From: Bretschneidera sinensis
Lineage: Eukaryota > Streptophyta > Magnoliopsida > Brassicales > Akaniaceae
DNA: 64,000 nt
Direction: 5' to 3'
NCBI GenBank assembly: GCA_023935145.1
Contig: CM043699.1
Span: forward strand, 131,882,536 to 131,946,535
The stretch's first letter is position 1. Each line of letters begins with the position of its first letter. Shown piece by piece: positions 43,850-56,029 of this stretch. The notes below the pieces were generated by a model. That model was not told the origin of the DNA. It saw nothing but the letters and a program-made list of their open reading frames with translations, and ran no database searches. The position numbers and the translations under genes are program-made.

Positions 43850-44430
43850 GCGGGGAGGCCTAACGTGCGCCGGGTGTTTTGATTTGCTTGCATATCTTGC
43901 TTTACTAAGGATCTGGGCTTTTAACGGAGAATCGAGATTGGATCCATTAATAGAAGAGAACGTGGTAATGGGCCTCTGTTGAGCATTTGACTTGCTTGCA
44001 TATCTGGCTTTACAAACACCTTTGTGCGCCCTGTTTACATTATAATAATATCTTCAAATTAAGGTCATAGTTATTTTTTTTCCAAAAATTAAATGTGTAG
44101 TCAATCGCCTTAAAAAATACTTCTTTCAAATTGGCAAATTTTATCTCTTTCTATTTTTTAAATTAAAAATAAAAGAATTTATATAAGATTGACAATATAT
44201 ATATTTATTATTAGAAGAATATATTTAAATGGTGTCTTGACAACTTTATTGAATTTTTTATAATTTGATAAATATTTAATATTTTAAAACAATAAATTAT
44301 TTATAAAATTAATTATACATTGGTAGAACATTATGAAAGGAAAATAAAAAAGGGAGACAATCTCTCGCATGATTAAGAGGCCACAGCTCAAATCTAAATA
44401 TATGATGAAAAATATAAGAGGAATGAAAGT
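43850..44430. other. ZW10 upstream region up to the gypsy element
   Basis: Presumed ZW10 promoter, only about 630 bp from the start codon to the retrotransposon edge. GCATATCTTGCTTTAC / GCATATCTGGCTTTAC is repeated near 43890 and 43999. No further gene. Confidence 0.45.
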
Positions 44431-45017
44431 TGGGATACAATATGGTCTCGCTTATTAATTATTATCCGATTAAGTACTATAAACTAAATAGTCTTTTTTC
44501 TTTTTGATGTAGTAAATAATTCACTCTTCAGTAGCTTGGTGATACGTGGATAACTCTCCCTCCAATGACCGGATGATACGTGGTTGCGTCAATAACGGGC
44601 ACATAGCAGAGCAAATGACGAAACTGTAATCACTCACAGACTTCTCACACGCAAAAATAAAAGCAAGATTACAGGGACTGCGTCGTCTTTGAACACGTAA
44701 CAAGACCCCTTGAAAGAAAAATGAAATTTTATGGATCGCGTTGTCCTAAGCATGTAATGAACTTGCTTCCTGAACCATTACAAAAAGGTCCAAGGTACGC
44801 AAATCTCAACACAGTTCAAGTTCATTACCAAAACACTATCACCATTAATATCATAATCCTCTCTATTTTCTCAAAACCTTTCACTACCAAAGGCATCGAA
44901 AGTCCTTGGAAGCACCACCCCCATTTCCTCCGGTGACTCTTTAGTTCATCACTCTTTCTCTGCGCATGCATTGGAATTTCAGACCTCCAGCCCAGCAACA
45001 GACTTTCGGTATCAACA
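44431..45017 (+). repeat. 5' LTR of the gypsy element
   Basis: 587 bp, TG...CA. Its TATA-like site reads TTACAAAAAGG, where the partner LTR has CTATAAAAAGG, so the promoter of this copy is probably weakened. Confidence 0.9.
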
Positions 45018-45539
45018 GATTGGTGCCGTCTGTGGGAAAAACCAATCTCTCACTAAAAAGTATAAGCGAAGAAATCCAAAGAAATCATCTGTTGCCATGC
45101 CGCCTAGAAACACCACCAAGAATACCGGCAAGGGAATCGTCAGAACCAACGCCGCACCTGCATGAAACAATACTCACACCCAGTAGTCCGGCTCAAGGTT
45201 CCCTACTGTGTCTCAACACATGACCTCTGGCTGTGACTTGCTAACTCTTCAGAAATGCCATCCTCATCATATGGAGATGGATCCTCTTGAAGATATCAGA
45301 TAAGCCACCTCAGTGCATCTCGCTATTCCAATGATTCAAGCACAATTCCTAAAGCTCTCTCGTTTGGTGACGGACTTGGCAGCCGAAGTCTGGAGAGAAG
45401 GTCGATAGCCCTCACCCCCATTTCTTCACGACACTCCCAGGCGAACTAGCCCTCCAAATGATGGGCTCCCCGTCGACAGTCGTTCCACTGTAGAGTCTTC
45501 ACCACATCGTGCCAGTAGATCTAGAGGAGGCTCCTTCTC

Positions 45540-46500
45540 CAAAAGCAATGTCGACCTGAAAAAATTGATCGAGGAGATGGAAGAGAAAATCAGTGAAGCT
45601 TTCAAATGCTGGAATCATAACGTCCTGGATAAACTCAACGTCTAGGACCCACCATTCATACAAGAAGTTCTTGAAGCTCTGCTCCCGCCAAATTTTCGGA
45701 TGCCACAAATCAAGCCTTACGACGGCTCGACAGATCCCTTAAATCACCTACAACATTACAAAGACCGCCATGATGCTGCATCGACATTCCGATCTTGTAA
45801 TGTGCCGAGTGTTTCCTCTGATGCCTGAAAAAGATGCCAGCATATGGTATTCCCAACTAAAGCCGTGAAGCATCGGCACCTTCAAGGAGCTCAGCTGCGC
45901 CTTTGCTTCCCACTTCCTCAGCAGCAAAGACCTAAGAAGACTTTGGAAAGCCTGTTCAACATCATTTAACATCGAGGGGAAAGGCTTCGAGCCTACATCT
46001 CAAGGTTCAACGCTAAGATGTTGGCATTCAAAAATTGGTTGAAATCTGGAATCTTCAACTCCAAGCTCACCAAACGACCGCCTAAAGACATGAACAAGGT
46101 CTTGACCTGAGCAGAGAAGTACATGCTAGCCAAAGACGATCAAGTTTTCCTAAGAGAAAGAGAAGGGGAAACAGAGAAGAAAAGGAAAGACACCAGTGAT
46201 CCTCCCGGTGGGACAACCAAAAAACCCAACCACGAGGGTAGATATAAGGCCACCACCCATTTTGAAAGTTTCACACCTCTAAAAAAAATCTAGGACCAAT
46301 GCCCTGATGTAGGTTCAGGACAAGGCAATCCTTCGATGACCCCTGAAGCTGCAGCGCCTCAACAGGAATCAAAGCAAGTGGTGCCGATTCTATAGAAACC
46401 ATGGGCACGATATTGATGAATGTCATGCTCTGAAGCAACAGATTGAGGCCCTTATCAATCGAGGGTACTTAAAAGAGTTTACCGGATCACTACAAGAAGG
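45540..46500 (+). pseudogene. gypsy gag remnant
   Basis: Broken frames with FIQEVLEALLPPNFRMPQIKPYDG near 45655, RLRAYISRFNAKML near 45975, and a downstream CRFYRNHGHDIDECHALKQQ knuckle-like block near 46383-46440. These follow the order of Tat-type gag. There are at least six in-frame stops and several frame changes. Confidence 0.8.
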
Positions 46501-46799
46501 AATGCTCGATTGATACAGGAAGAGTTCCGAACGTGCCTATAGTAAAAACGGAGAGCGTTGAGCTCTCCGAAAGAGTCCAAAGCCGAAACGAGAAGAACCT
46601 GACTACGAAGGCCAAGAAGTTACAGTCACTAGAATTATCTAAACAATTTGTGGTGGACCAGTCGCCAGAGGAAACTTTGGGCAGAATAGGAAAACATAAA
46701 CCAAGTCTATATCTTCCGTCAGCGGGCCTTATAAGCGAAGAAAGACAAACCAGACAATCTCCTTCACGGATAATGATCTGGATGGAGTACAAACCTCGT

Positions 46800-49648
46800 A
46801 TGATGATGTCGAGGTAGTTTCCCTCCTTATAGCCAACCATGACGTCAGATGCATTTTGGTGGATAACAAAAGTTTAACTAATATCTTATTCTATAATGCT
46901 TTTCAGAAGATGCAGTTGAAAGATAGTCGATTAAAGCCGATCTCCACCCCGTTATACGATTTCTCAGGAGCTTTGATATTCGAAGAAGGCAACATAGTTC
47001 TCCCGATCACCTACAGGGATGGCTCCATGGATTACTACTATACAGGTTACTTTTCTGGTAGTCAAACGACTCTCCTCCTACAGTGTGATTATCGACAGAT
47101 CCAATTTCAACGAACTCAAGGCGGTTGTTTCCACCTACCAATTGAAATGAAGTTCCCCACTGACAATGGAGTGGGTGAAGTCAAAGGGGACCAATAGGTC
47201 TCCAGGTCCTGTTATCTAAATGTTGTAAGAGGAGGAAAAAGAACCAAGGCTTTGCCTCTCAAAGTGGAAAAATTTAGAGATGAGGTCAAAACCTCGCGTG
47301 GCCAACCCATGAAGTTACTAACCGTTGTCCCAATTGGCGAAGATATCTCTAGAACAGTCCAAATTGGCTTCGGTCTCCCCGAGAATCTCAAAAATCACTT
47401 ATATCTCTTTTTATAGACATGTTTGCTTGGTTAGCCTCGGATATGCTCGGGATTAACCTTGAGGTCATTGTGCATCGGCTAAACATGGACCCAAGCCACA
47501 AGCCAGTTTCTCAGAAGAAAAGATCATTTGCCCCCGAGTTACAAGCTACCATCAAGACTGAAGTTGATAAACTACTCGTGACTGACTTTATTCAGGAGAC
47601 AGATTATCTTGACTGGGTATCCAATGTGGTGATGGTTAGGAAACCCAATAGTAGGTGGAAAATCAGCATTAACTTCAAAAATCTGAACAAGGCCTGCCCG
47701 ATAGATAGTTTTCTGTTGCCGCGGATTGATCAGCTGGTTAACGCCACCTTAGGACATGAACTTCTGACTTTCAGGGATGCTTATTCTGGCTACAACCAGA
47801 TACTTATGCACGAGCTTGACCAAGAGAAAATAGCCTTCGTTACTGACGGGCTGTACTGTTACAAAGTCATGCCATTTGGGCTTAAAATCGCCGAGGATAC
47901 CTATCAGAGGTTGGTGAACAAGATCTTTCGTGAGTAGATCAGAAAAAATATGAAAGCTTATGTGGTTGACATATTGGTCAAGAGAGTCAAAGCCAAAGAC
48001 CACAACTTCGACCTAGATGAGGCATTCGAGGTGTTTCGGCATCACCGAATGAAACTAAACCCTACAAAGTGGGCGTTCAAAGTCATTGGAGGGAAGTTCC
48101 TTAGTTTCATGATCCCTAAAAAGTGATAGAAGCTAACCTAGAGAAGATCGAGGCTATTCTTGATATGACCCCTCCTCGTACTATAAAGGAAGTACAAAGG
48201 TTGATGGGACGTGTAGCGGCACTCAGTCGTTTCATGTTGAAATTTGCAGAAAAGTGTCTCCCCTTCTTCAGAGCCATTAGGAAGGCAAAAACTTTATCTA
48301 GACTATAGACTGTTAGAAAGCCTTTGAGGAGTAGAAAGAATATCTTAGTTCTCCCCCGCTTCTGATCAAACCTGTTATTGGAAATGAACTCTTCTTATAT
48401 TTTTTGACTGAGCAAGAAGTAGTGGCCTTTGTTTTGATTCGGGAAGATGTCGGTGTCTAAAAACCCGTGTACTATGTTAGTAAAGTTATCCATGATGCAG
48501 AGGTATTGTACCTCATAATAGAAAAGATGGCGTATGCCCTCTTAATCACAGCGCGGAAACTTCGGTCGTATTTCCAAGCATACACCATCGTCCTCTTAAA
48601 AGATCAGCCGCTGAGACAAGTGCTTCATAAGTTGGACATCTCGGGGAGAATGGTTAAGTGGTCCATAGAGCTCAGAGAGTTCGACATTAGGTATAACCCT
48701 CGAAAAGCCATCAAGGCTCAGGCCCTCGCAGACTTCATTGTAGAGACAACGCTCCAAGCGAGTCCTAGCAAAACACCAGAACTAGAGATGGCCGAGAAAA
48801 TTCTGCAATGGACTCTTCATGTAGACAGCTCCTCGAACAGCACCAGAAGTGGAGCAAGGCTCATCCTTTGCTGTTCGGATGGATTCATCATTGAATATGC
48901 TTTAAGATTTGGGTTCAAAGCTTCCATTAATGAAGCAGAGTATGAGGTAATACTCATCGGAATGAAATTGGAAAAAGCAATGGCGACTGAAGCCCTGGAC
49001 ACATACAACGACTTGTAACTGGTGGTAAATCAGATGAACAGTGAATTTGAAGCTCAAGGTGAGAGGATTGCTGGGTATCTTAAAAAGGCTAAAAAACTTG
49101 CCACTGCATTCAGAGTATTTCGGATAAATCAGGTTCCTCGAGCAGAGAATTCGAAAGCTGATGCTCTAGCCTGACTCGCCTCCTCTTGCCACCCCGAACA
49201 TTGATGAAATATCTATACTGTCAGTGACCGAAGGAGAGAAGTGCACAGACCTGATTCTCCGGTGTTTACGTGATGGTCAGCTTCCTGAGTAAAAGAATGA
49301 AGCCAGGAAAATTATCTCCCGCGCTTCCTGATACGCAGTCATAGATGAACAGTTGTACAAAAATTGTCTCATGACGCCTTATTTGAAGTGTCTCGGGCCT
49401 ACTGAGGTTGATTATGCTCTTCGGAAGGTTCACGAAGGGATATGTGGGAATCACCTAGGGAGCCGGGCATTGGCCTTCAAAGTGCTTCGTCAAGGATACT
49501 ATTGGCCCAGAATATAGAGAGATGCCGCAAAATTGATCAAGAAATGCAAAAACTGTCAGCATTACTCCTCTGTACCCCATAGACCGGCAAACCCTCTTAC
49601 CACGATCACCAGCCCACTTCCGTTCGCCATATGGGGAATAGATCTCCT
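46800..49648 (+). pseudogene. gypsy pol remnant: protease, RT, RNase H, second RNase H, partial integrase
   Basis: Protease-like VDNKSLTNILFYNAF near 46858. RT at 47419-48110: FIQETDYLDWVSNVVMVRKPN, then FRDAYSGYNQI, VMPFGLK and a catalytic box in which YVDD reads YVVD. RNase H part LPRFKVQRLMGR-like and YYVSKVIHDAE near 48150-48490. A second, Tat-type RNase H begins LHVDSSSNSTRSGA near 48817 and ends PRAENSKADALA near 49136-49173. Integrase zinc finger VHEGICGNH ... CKNCQHYSSVPHRP near 49430-49580, then WGIDLLG. Stops occur throughout and the rest of the integrase is deleted at the 3' LTR junction. Confidence 0.87.
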
Positions 49649-50229
49649 TGGGATACAATATAGTTTCACTTATTAATTATTATTCGATCAAGTACTATAA
49701 AGTAAATAGTCTTTTTTTTTTTCTTCTTGATGTAGTAAATAATTCACTCTCCAGTAACCTGGTGACACGTGGATAACTCCTCCTCGGATGATACGTGACT
49801 GTGTTAATAACGAGCACGTATCAAAGTAAATGATGAAGCCGTAATCACTCACAGACTTCTTACACGCAAAAATGGAAGCAAGATTTCAAGGACTACATCG
49901 TCCTTGAATACGTAACAAGACCCCTCGAAAGAAAAGCTAGATTTCAAGGATCGCGTTATCCTGAGCACATAATGAACTTTCTCCCTGAACCACTATAAAA
50001 AGGTCCAAGGTACTCAGATCTCAACACAATTCAAGTTCATTACCAACACTATCACCATTAACCATAATCCTCTCCATTTTCTTAAAACTTTTCACTAACA
50101 AAAGCATCGGAGAGTCCTCGGAGGCACCACCTCCCTTTCCTCCGATGACTCTTTAGTTCATCACTCTTTCTCTGTGTAAACCTTGAAATTCTAAACCTCC
50201 ACCTCAATAGCAGACTTTCGACATCAACA
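49649..50229 (+). repeat. 3' LTR of the gypsy element
   Basis: 581 bp, TG...CA, TATA box CTATAAAAAGG near 49993-50003. Flanked on the right by CTTCT, which does not match the AAAGT before the left LTR. Confidence 0.9.
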
Positions 50230-52147
50230 CTTCTTTTTTCTGTGAAAATAAACTAAATAATCTTACTCACACGGTATTTTCATAGTTTTTATTTGCAAAC
50301 TTGGAGAGAAAAGATGACAAAAAATAAACGAGAGAAAATTGAAAAATATATATACCTAGTTATATTTTTTCATCAAACATGTAATCAGTTTAAATGTTTA
50401 AAAATAAGAAAAGGATATAACATAATTTATTTTTTTTATCTTTCATAAGAAATTTCATTAAAAGTTAAAGTATAATGATAACACAATAAAATTTATAAAA
50501 GTAAGCACACTCTCCCTTTAAATCTTTTTAATTTGATGGAATTAAAATAAAAAAACTGTATGGCTCGTTAAGAAACGTCCAAAAAAGGGGCACATATACA
50601 CAGTTCATTTTTTTTCTTACATTTCTCTCGATCCAAACGTAACGTAAAAACAAGTTGAATCTTTGTATATATGTACAGTCAAACAGAGCCTTATGAGGGG
50701 CACTAAAAAGTAAAGAGAGAAAAAAAAAAAACTAATGCGATAATCAAAAAATGATTATGAACACCAATTAGTGCATGCACGTACAATTCTTTGACGAATT
50801 AAAAATAAAGACTTAAACTATGCTCCAAAACTACAAAGGAAGTTCGAAATTCACATTTCAAATGTTGAAAGTTGAAACAGAGAACCAAAGTCTCAACATG
50901 CAAGCTTTTGTCTGCCTTTTTGATAAACGTTGAAGAATATTGACATATTCAGTGACGATAGCACCAAGTCCAATTTCCTCTAGAAAAGTACAACACCACG
51001 TTGAGGAAACATTGCAGCATTAGTCTAGACGTGCATTAAAATAATTTTTTTTGATTCCGTTTGAAATTAAACAAAATTGAAATTTATTTTATTTTTAAAT
51101 GAATTAAAAATAATATTAATTAAAAAATAAATTTTTATATTTGACTTTTTTTTATTTTAAATCGTAGAATTTATTTAAATTATTGTTTTAAAAATGTTTA
51201 AAATAAATAAAAAATTCAAAAGAAGAGAAAGAGGAAAGGGGGAGGGAGAGGGAGAGAGAGGAAATGAGATAGGGAAAAGAAAGAATTTTGGTCAACATAA
51301 CTTTTTATTTTTTATTTTGTAGAATTCATTTGATAGAATTTGCAATAAACCAAATTAATTTCATAATGAATTAATTTCAAAATAAATTTCATAATTTTTT
51401 TCTTTTAAATATGACAACTGTAGAATTCATTTGTTTCAAATGAAGTGTAAATTAATAGGAGTACAAGATACTCCACTAACCTAACAACTTATCACTTGAG
51501 CTAGCTCTTAATTTGAAATAAAACATAATTTTGTGATATAGAAATGGGTTATTGTCTCATAATTAATTATTTTCAGATAATGATGCTAATAAAAAGGAGA
51601 ACAAAATGAAATTAAGAAACATTAATCAATTCTATAATTACAAAAGGAAATTAAATTTTTGATAAACTCTTAATGGTGTCACATACTTAAAAAATTCTTA
51701 TCTAACTTCATTTCGTAAAAGATACCAAACACAAAAATATCTCAACTATTAAATCAAAAGAAAATTTTTCATTTTCTCTATCTTTTCAAACCGATGATTA
51801 AAAATATCTTTTATATCATATATTTTTCATGAATCAATGTTGTTAGAAAAAAATCTCTCAATAAACTCAATTACACTAAAACTATGAGCAATCAAATTAG
51901 ATTGTTAGACAATAATCAAGAACCAGATATTTTATTTGTATATGGTTCACTTTACAAGTTTACAACACCAAAGTTGACACATGAAATCCAATACATGGGG
52001 AAAAAAATCAGAAGATGAAAAACATAAATAATTAACTCATAACCCAATTTTATTTTAAAATTGAGAAAATGGGTAATCGGTACTAAAAGAAAAATAGAGA
52101 AGTTAAGAACACAAATTAATAAGGATATTAGAAAGAAAATTTAATAT
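50230..52147. other. AT-rich intergenic DNA
   Basis: No recognisable gene. A purine tract of GGGAGGGAGAGGGAGAGAGAGG type lies near 51225-51265. Probably includes the 3' flank of the gene at 52148 (minus strand). Confidence 0.5.
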
Positions 52148-52798
52148 CTACTCCAAAGTCCAAACACCCCAAATTGTCTCTCCAATAAACCTCACAATCT
52201 TCCTCACAGTCACAGACCCTTTCTCCAATTCCACTTGATCACCAGCTTGATGATTATCATCACCAGTAACATCACAACTCGCTCCCACCGATTCCAACTC
52301 ATCGAACTCGTCCTTGATCATCAAATCCTTCCCAAAAGTATTCCTCTGATTATGATCATCACCATCCTTTGAAACGGATCTCTTGTGTCTCATCTTCTTG
52401 TTTCTCTTCACATAAGTAGTACTGTTCTTGTAATTCTCTTGAAAATATAAGCCTTCTTCATAGGTTTCAATGGCTTGATGAATAAGTTGACGGTTAGGTG
52501 AAGAATCCCAACGTGCCCAAAAGCTCATGTAACACCGAAAACAACTGCATTCAAACCTAGGACTATGCTCCTTACGGCCACTCTTTCGGGTTGTTTTCCG
52601 GTGAACGGAATATTCATCGGATGAGGAGGAGGTGGCAGAACATGAGATAAGGTAAGCCAACACTTCCTTGTCTTCCAGGGAGAGAACCGCCGTGAGGGTG
52701 AGGATTGTGGCAGGAAGCAACGACAAGTGGTGGGCGATGGTTGGTACCGGCCGTGGTGGTGATGGGTGAACTTTGCCTTTCTTGTAGACCTTCTTCAT
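52148..52798 (-). CDS. plant protein of unknown function with a Cys-rich FxCxCFxC block
   Basis: Intronless 216-aa frame with ATG at 52798 and stop at 52148-52150. The N-terminus is basic (MKKVYKKGKVHPSPPRP), followed by a moderately hydrophobic stretch (about 22-53, LLPATILTLTAVLSLEDKEVLAYLI) and a Ser-rich linker. The conserved-looking core at about 82-111 reads FECSCFRCYMSFWARWDSSP then NRQLIHQAIE. The middle is basic (KRNKKMRHKRS) and the tail acidic (DEFDELESVG), ending in a short hydrophobic stretch with two Trp (FIGETIWGVW). I recall plant-only proteins with such a CxCFxCYxxFWxRWDxSPNRxLIHxxI core, but no established function. The tight Cys spacing could be a small metal site; this is a guess. 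Codon use is GC-richer than the flanks. Confidence 0.8.
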   Translation of the reverse strand: MKKVYKKGKVHPSPPRPVPTIAHHLSLLPATILTLTAVLSLEDKEVLAYLISCSATSSSSDEYSVHRKTTRKSGRKEHSPRFECSCFRCYMSFWARWDSSPNRQLIHQAIETYEEGLYFQENYKNSTTYVKRNKKMRHKRSVSKDGDDHNQRNTFGKDLMIKDEFDELESVGASCDVTGDDNHQAGDQVELEKGSVTVRKIVRFIGETIWGVWTLE

Positions 52799-54890
52799 GG
52801 TTAATTTGTTTTGAGTTATGTATAATCTCTGTGTTTAATTCTTCTTCAATTGAAATCAAAGGTTTGATTTGGTTGTGGACTTGTGGATTAATTCTGTCGT
52901 GACTATTGTGATCAATGAAAAGTGTGCTCTCTTTGAATTTTGAAGAGTCTCTCTTTGAATGCTTTTTACATGGTTTTTTAATTACTCTCTCTGTCTTCTT
53001 AAACTTGGTGTTCTAGGAAAATTCTAGCGTGAGAGTGATGGTCAACGCTTCTAGTGGAGCGTGGCAATGCTTAAAACAATTATCGGTACAAGTGGAGGTT
53101 TAGTCGGAGAAGTTTTTGTATGTTACAGTATCATCATGATATATATATGATATAAAAATATATTTTATTATTAAATATTATAAAAATAAAAAAAAAATAT
53201 ATTTTACTTTTATTTAAAAGTGAGATGATGAAATAAATTTTTGTGTTATTTCTCATGACACTGTGTTAAACAAATTTTTTTATTTTAAAACGGATTAAAA
53301 TGCACTTAAATTAGTAAATTCAAGATAAAACTTATTTAAATTTACTAATTTAAATACATTTTAATAACTTCTCAAACATCACCACATCGTACTACAATAA
53401 AACAATCAAAAAGTATATTTGTGATTATTTGTTAAATTTTTTTTTATCATTTTATAAAAGTAAAAAAAGGTTTACTCACGTTAAAAAAGTTGAGGATAAG
53501 AAAAGAGAATGACTATCTCCCTTGTGTAGTCCGCAAGTTCAATGAACCTTCAATTAAATAATATATATCAAAACATGATTTGTTATTATTATATTAATAT
53601 TATTTGAATTAAAAAAATTAATAATGACAAAAGTTATATTTTTCAATTTAAAATATGGAATACTTTTTTTGCATTAACAAATCTAAGCATTCATAATATA
53701 TATTTTTGTTCTATATATAATGTAAAGGAAAATACTAATTTTTTTTCCTTTTTTGACATTATTTATAGAATGAAAAATATTAATAATACATTGATATATT
53801 TATTTTTTTTCTTATTTTTTTGAATTTATTTATGCATGCTAATGCCATTTATATGAAAGACTAAACTCAAACTTATATACATGCAAAATATAATATAAAT
53901 GGTTTCAATCTTTCAAAAACATTGTAATATTTGACAGCGTTATATATAAATATTATTTTACTATTCTAAAAGTTTGATTATTTTTTGGATCAAATGAGTG
54001 AATGTAAATGTGTAATTAGTTTTATGTGTATCTCTTTTCGCTTTTTTTTTTTCATGCATATGTTTTTTTTAATAAATTTAAAAATAAAAAGTGTGTGCAA
54101 TATTTATTTAATTTTTTTTTTTTTGTTGTTGTAAGAAAGTGTGGTTCACTCTCTTTTCAAATGAACGTGGGGATGATTAGAGAAGAAACGGTCCATGTTG
54201 GAGGGAAGAATTCTCAAGGAGCGTTCCAGTGCAACGCGGTCTTTTACTAATGCAGCAATGTGATGATACATACACCTTCAGTGAAACATGCCATAGGACG
54301 TCGTTTTAAATTCAATCAAGAAAATATTTTGACACTCACCGCTCGGACTCTCGACGAGAAAGAAATGCATATAGCCTTAAATTTTATATCTGTACGTACA
54401 CAAAGACATAGAGAATAAAAATAATCAGAATAAGCCAACACACCACATGGCTGTCCTCATCAAACTGTCCAAACATCAAATTCATCTAAATTACTTGTCC
54501 CCTTTGTACCATTCGAAAAATCTAACAAAAGTGCCAATAATATGTATACGGATTACATTATATGGTTTTATTATTTATTTGTCTGTATAGCTTTTGAAAC
54601 AGGCAACTGCTAATATATCTATAGAGAATAGACTATTGGTGGTGGAGAGCTCTGCAAGGTAGGGCAGTCACCCATCTATTCGCTACACTAAAAAAATAGT
54701 GTTCTTTTAAAGTTGAAACGATGGTTTACTGGTTAAGTTTTTACATATATTGCATAGTTTACTTGGCCAAATGGCTCGTTCATTGGCCAAATAGTATTGT
54801 TGAGTGTCCAAATCGGGTGTCCCTTTACTTTTACTTTTACTCGCTCATGATGATATTGAGAAGACAGATTCTGATTAAACGAGCCTTGTC
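52799..54890. other. AT-rich intergenic DNA
   Basis: The first few hundred bases are the presumed promoter of the minus-strand gene ending at 52148. The remainder has long A/T runs and no supportable gene. Confidence 0.5.
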
Positions 54891-54892
54891 AG

Positions 54893-55160
54893 GAGATACT
54901 TGACAGTGATTTTTTTTTTAAGATTAATAATATTTTCATTCTTGAATTTAAAAGATAATTTCATAACCATATCTACTATAAAAAGATATTTGACTGTGAA
55001 TTTTTTATAATTAATAATATTTTTATACGTGAATTTAAAAAATAGTTTCATAACCATATTTATAACTCTAAGAAAATACTTGACAGTGATTTTTTTTTGT
55101 AAATAATTATATTTTCGTACTTAAATTTAAATGGTAGTTTCATAACCATATCCATGGTGC
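54893..55160 (+). repeat. three imperfect tandem units of about 90 bp
   Basis: Units starting near 54896, 54985 and 55074 each contain TACTTGACAGTGA (or a close variant), a T run, AATAATATTTT and a TTTCATAACCATAT end in the same order. Non-coding. Confidence 0.85.
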
Positions 55161-55739
55161 TAAAATTATTGTTTTATGTTTTTATCAAATTTAACTTCAC
55201 AAAAACTGTTAACTCAAAAAATGACAATTGCAAAAATTGCAGAAAAAACTAGAAACTGAAAAACCTGAAAAGCTGGTCAATAAACTTTTTTTTCTTCTCA
55301 AAACTCAACAATAAATTTTTTTTGGAGCAGATCTGAGCTACTTTTTTCTTCTTTTTCTTTTTCTTTCCATTCCAAAAACTAATGAATCCCCAAATTCTTC
55401 TCAAAACCAAACAACAAATGGTTGTCTTCCATAACTTCTTATTTCTCCTCTCAAATCCCAACAAGAAGTCCCTGTCGATTTACTTAATCAACCAACCATG
55501 CAGTGGGCAAAATTTTTATTTTTATTTTTTTAAAAAATTGAATGTGTACTGACTTCATTTAACTTAGCTGATCCGAAACCCCCTCACTTTTTAAAGACCA
55601 ATTGAAAATTTTGAAATTTTTACTCCAGCATCTAAATATCCCCTTAACTTTAAACCACAAAAAGTTTTCGCTTTTTCTTCACTCATTTTCTAACCATCTA
55701 AACTCAATCCAAGAAGTAATAAAAACATTGAGCAAAAAG

Positions 55740-56025
55740 TCCTGCCATTGGCAGCAATGGTAGCTAGCCAATTAGAAGAGAATCCCTCGCAGGTAGAGAT
55801 CACAAGGACCTTGAAGTTCTTGAACGACTTAGCGATGAGCTCTAAGCTCTCGTCGTGTATGACCATCCTCTTCAACTGAATCTCCTCGATCCACGAATAC
55901 CCAACTGCCATGGCCTTGATCCACAAGTACGTGTTATCACCCCACCCGTCGGGAACCAAATTGAAGTCCGCAAAGTATGGCTTCTTTTTGAGCTCTAGGG
56001 ATCTCACCTCCGGGAATAAGAAAAT
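55740..56025 (-). pseudogene. TIR1/AFB auxin-receptor F-box fragment
   Basis: On the minus strand about 90 codons match the early leucine-rich-repeat part of TIR1/AFB F-box auxin receptors: EVRSLELKKKPYFADFNLVP, DGWGDNTYLWIKAMA, IQLKRMVIHDESLELIAKSF, KNFKVLVISTCEGFSSNWLA, TIAANGR, after which similarity ends abruptly. The F-box upstream and the remaining repeats and auxin-pocket residues downstream are absent. Flanks are AT-rich and non-coding. A full receptor is about 570-590 aa, so this is a small captured fragment, not a gene. The high residue match over this stretch suggests a fairly recent origin from a real family member elsewhere. Confidence 0.88.
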
Positions 56026-56029
56026 TAAT

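Larger units (their letters stand above)
44431..50229 (+). mobile_element. decayed Ty3/gypsy LTR retrotransposon, Tat-type with a second RNase H
   Basis: LTRs at 44431-45017 (587 bp) and 49649-50229 (581 bp) start TGGGAT and end CAACA. Just after the left LTR is TTGGTGCCGTCTGTGGGAA, the usual position and form of a plant gypsy primer site. Order gag, protease, RT, RNase H, a second RNase H-like domain, integrase zinc finger; integrase after RNase H defines Ty3/gypsy and the extra RNase H points to Tat. Many stops interrupt every part. The integrase core and 3' interior are missing: the frame runs FAIWGIDLLG straight into the right LTR. No matching target-site duplication is seen at the outer edges, and the LTRs differ much more than those of the copia element, so this is old. 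Confidence 0.92.
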
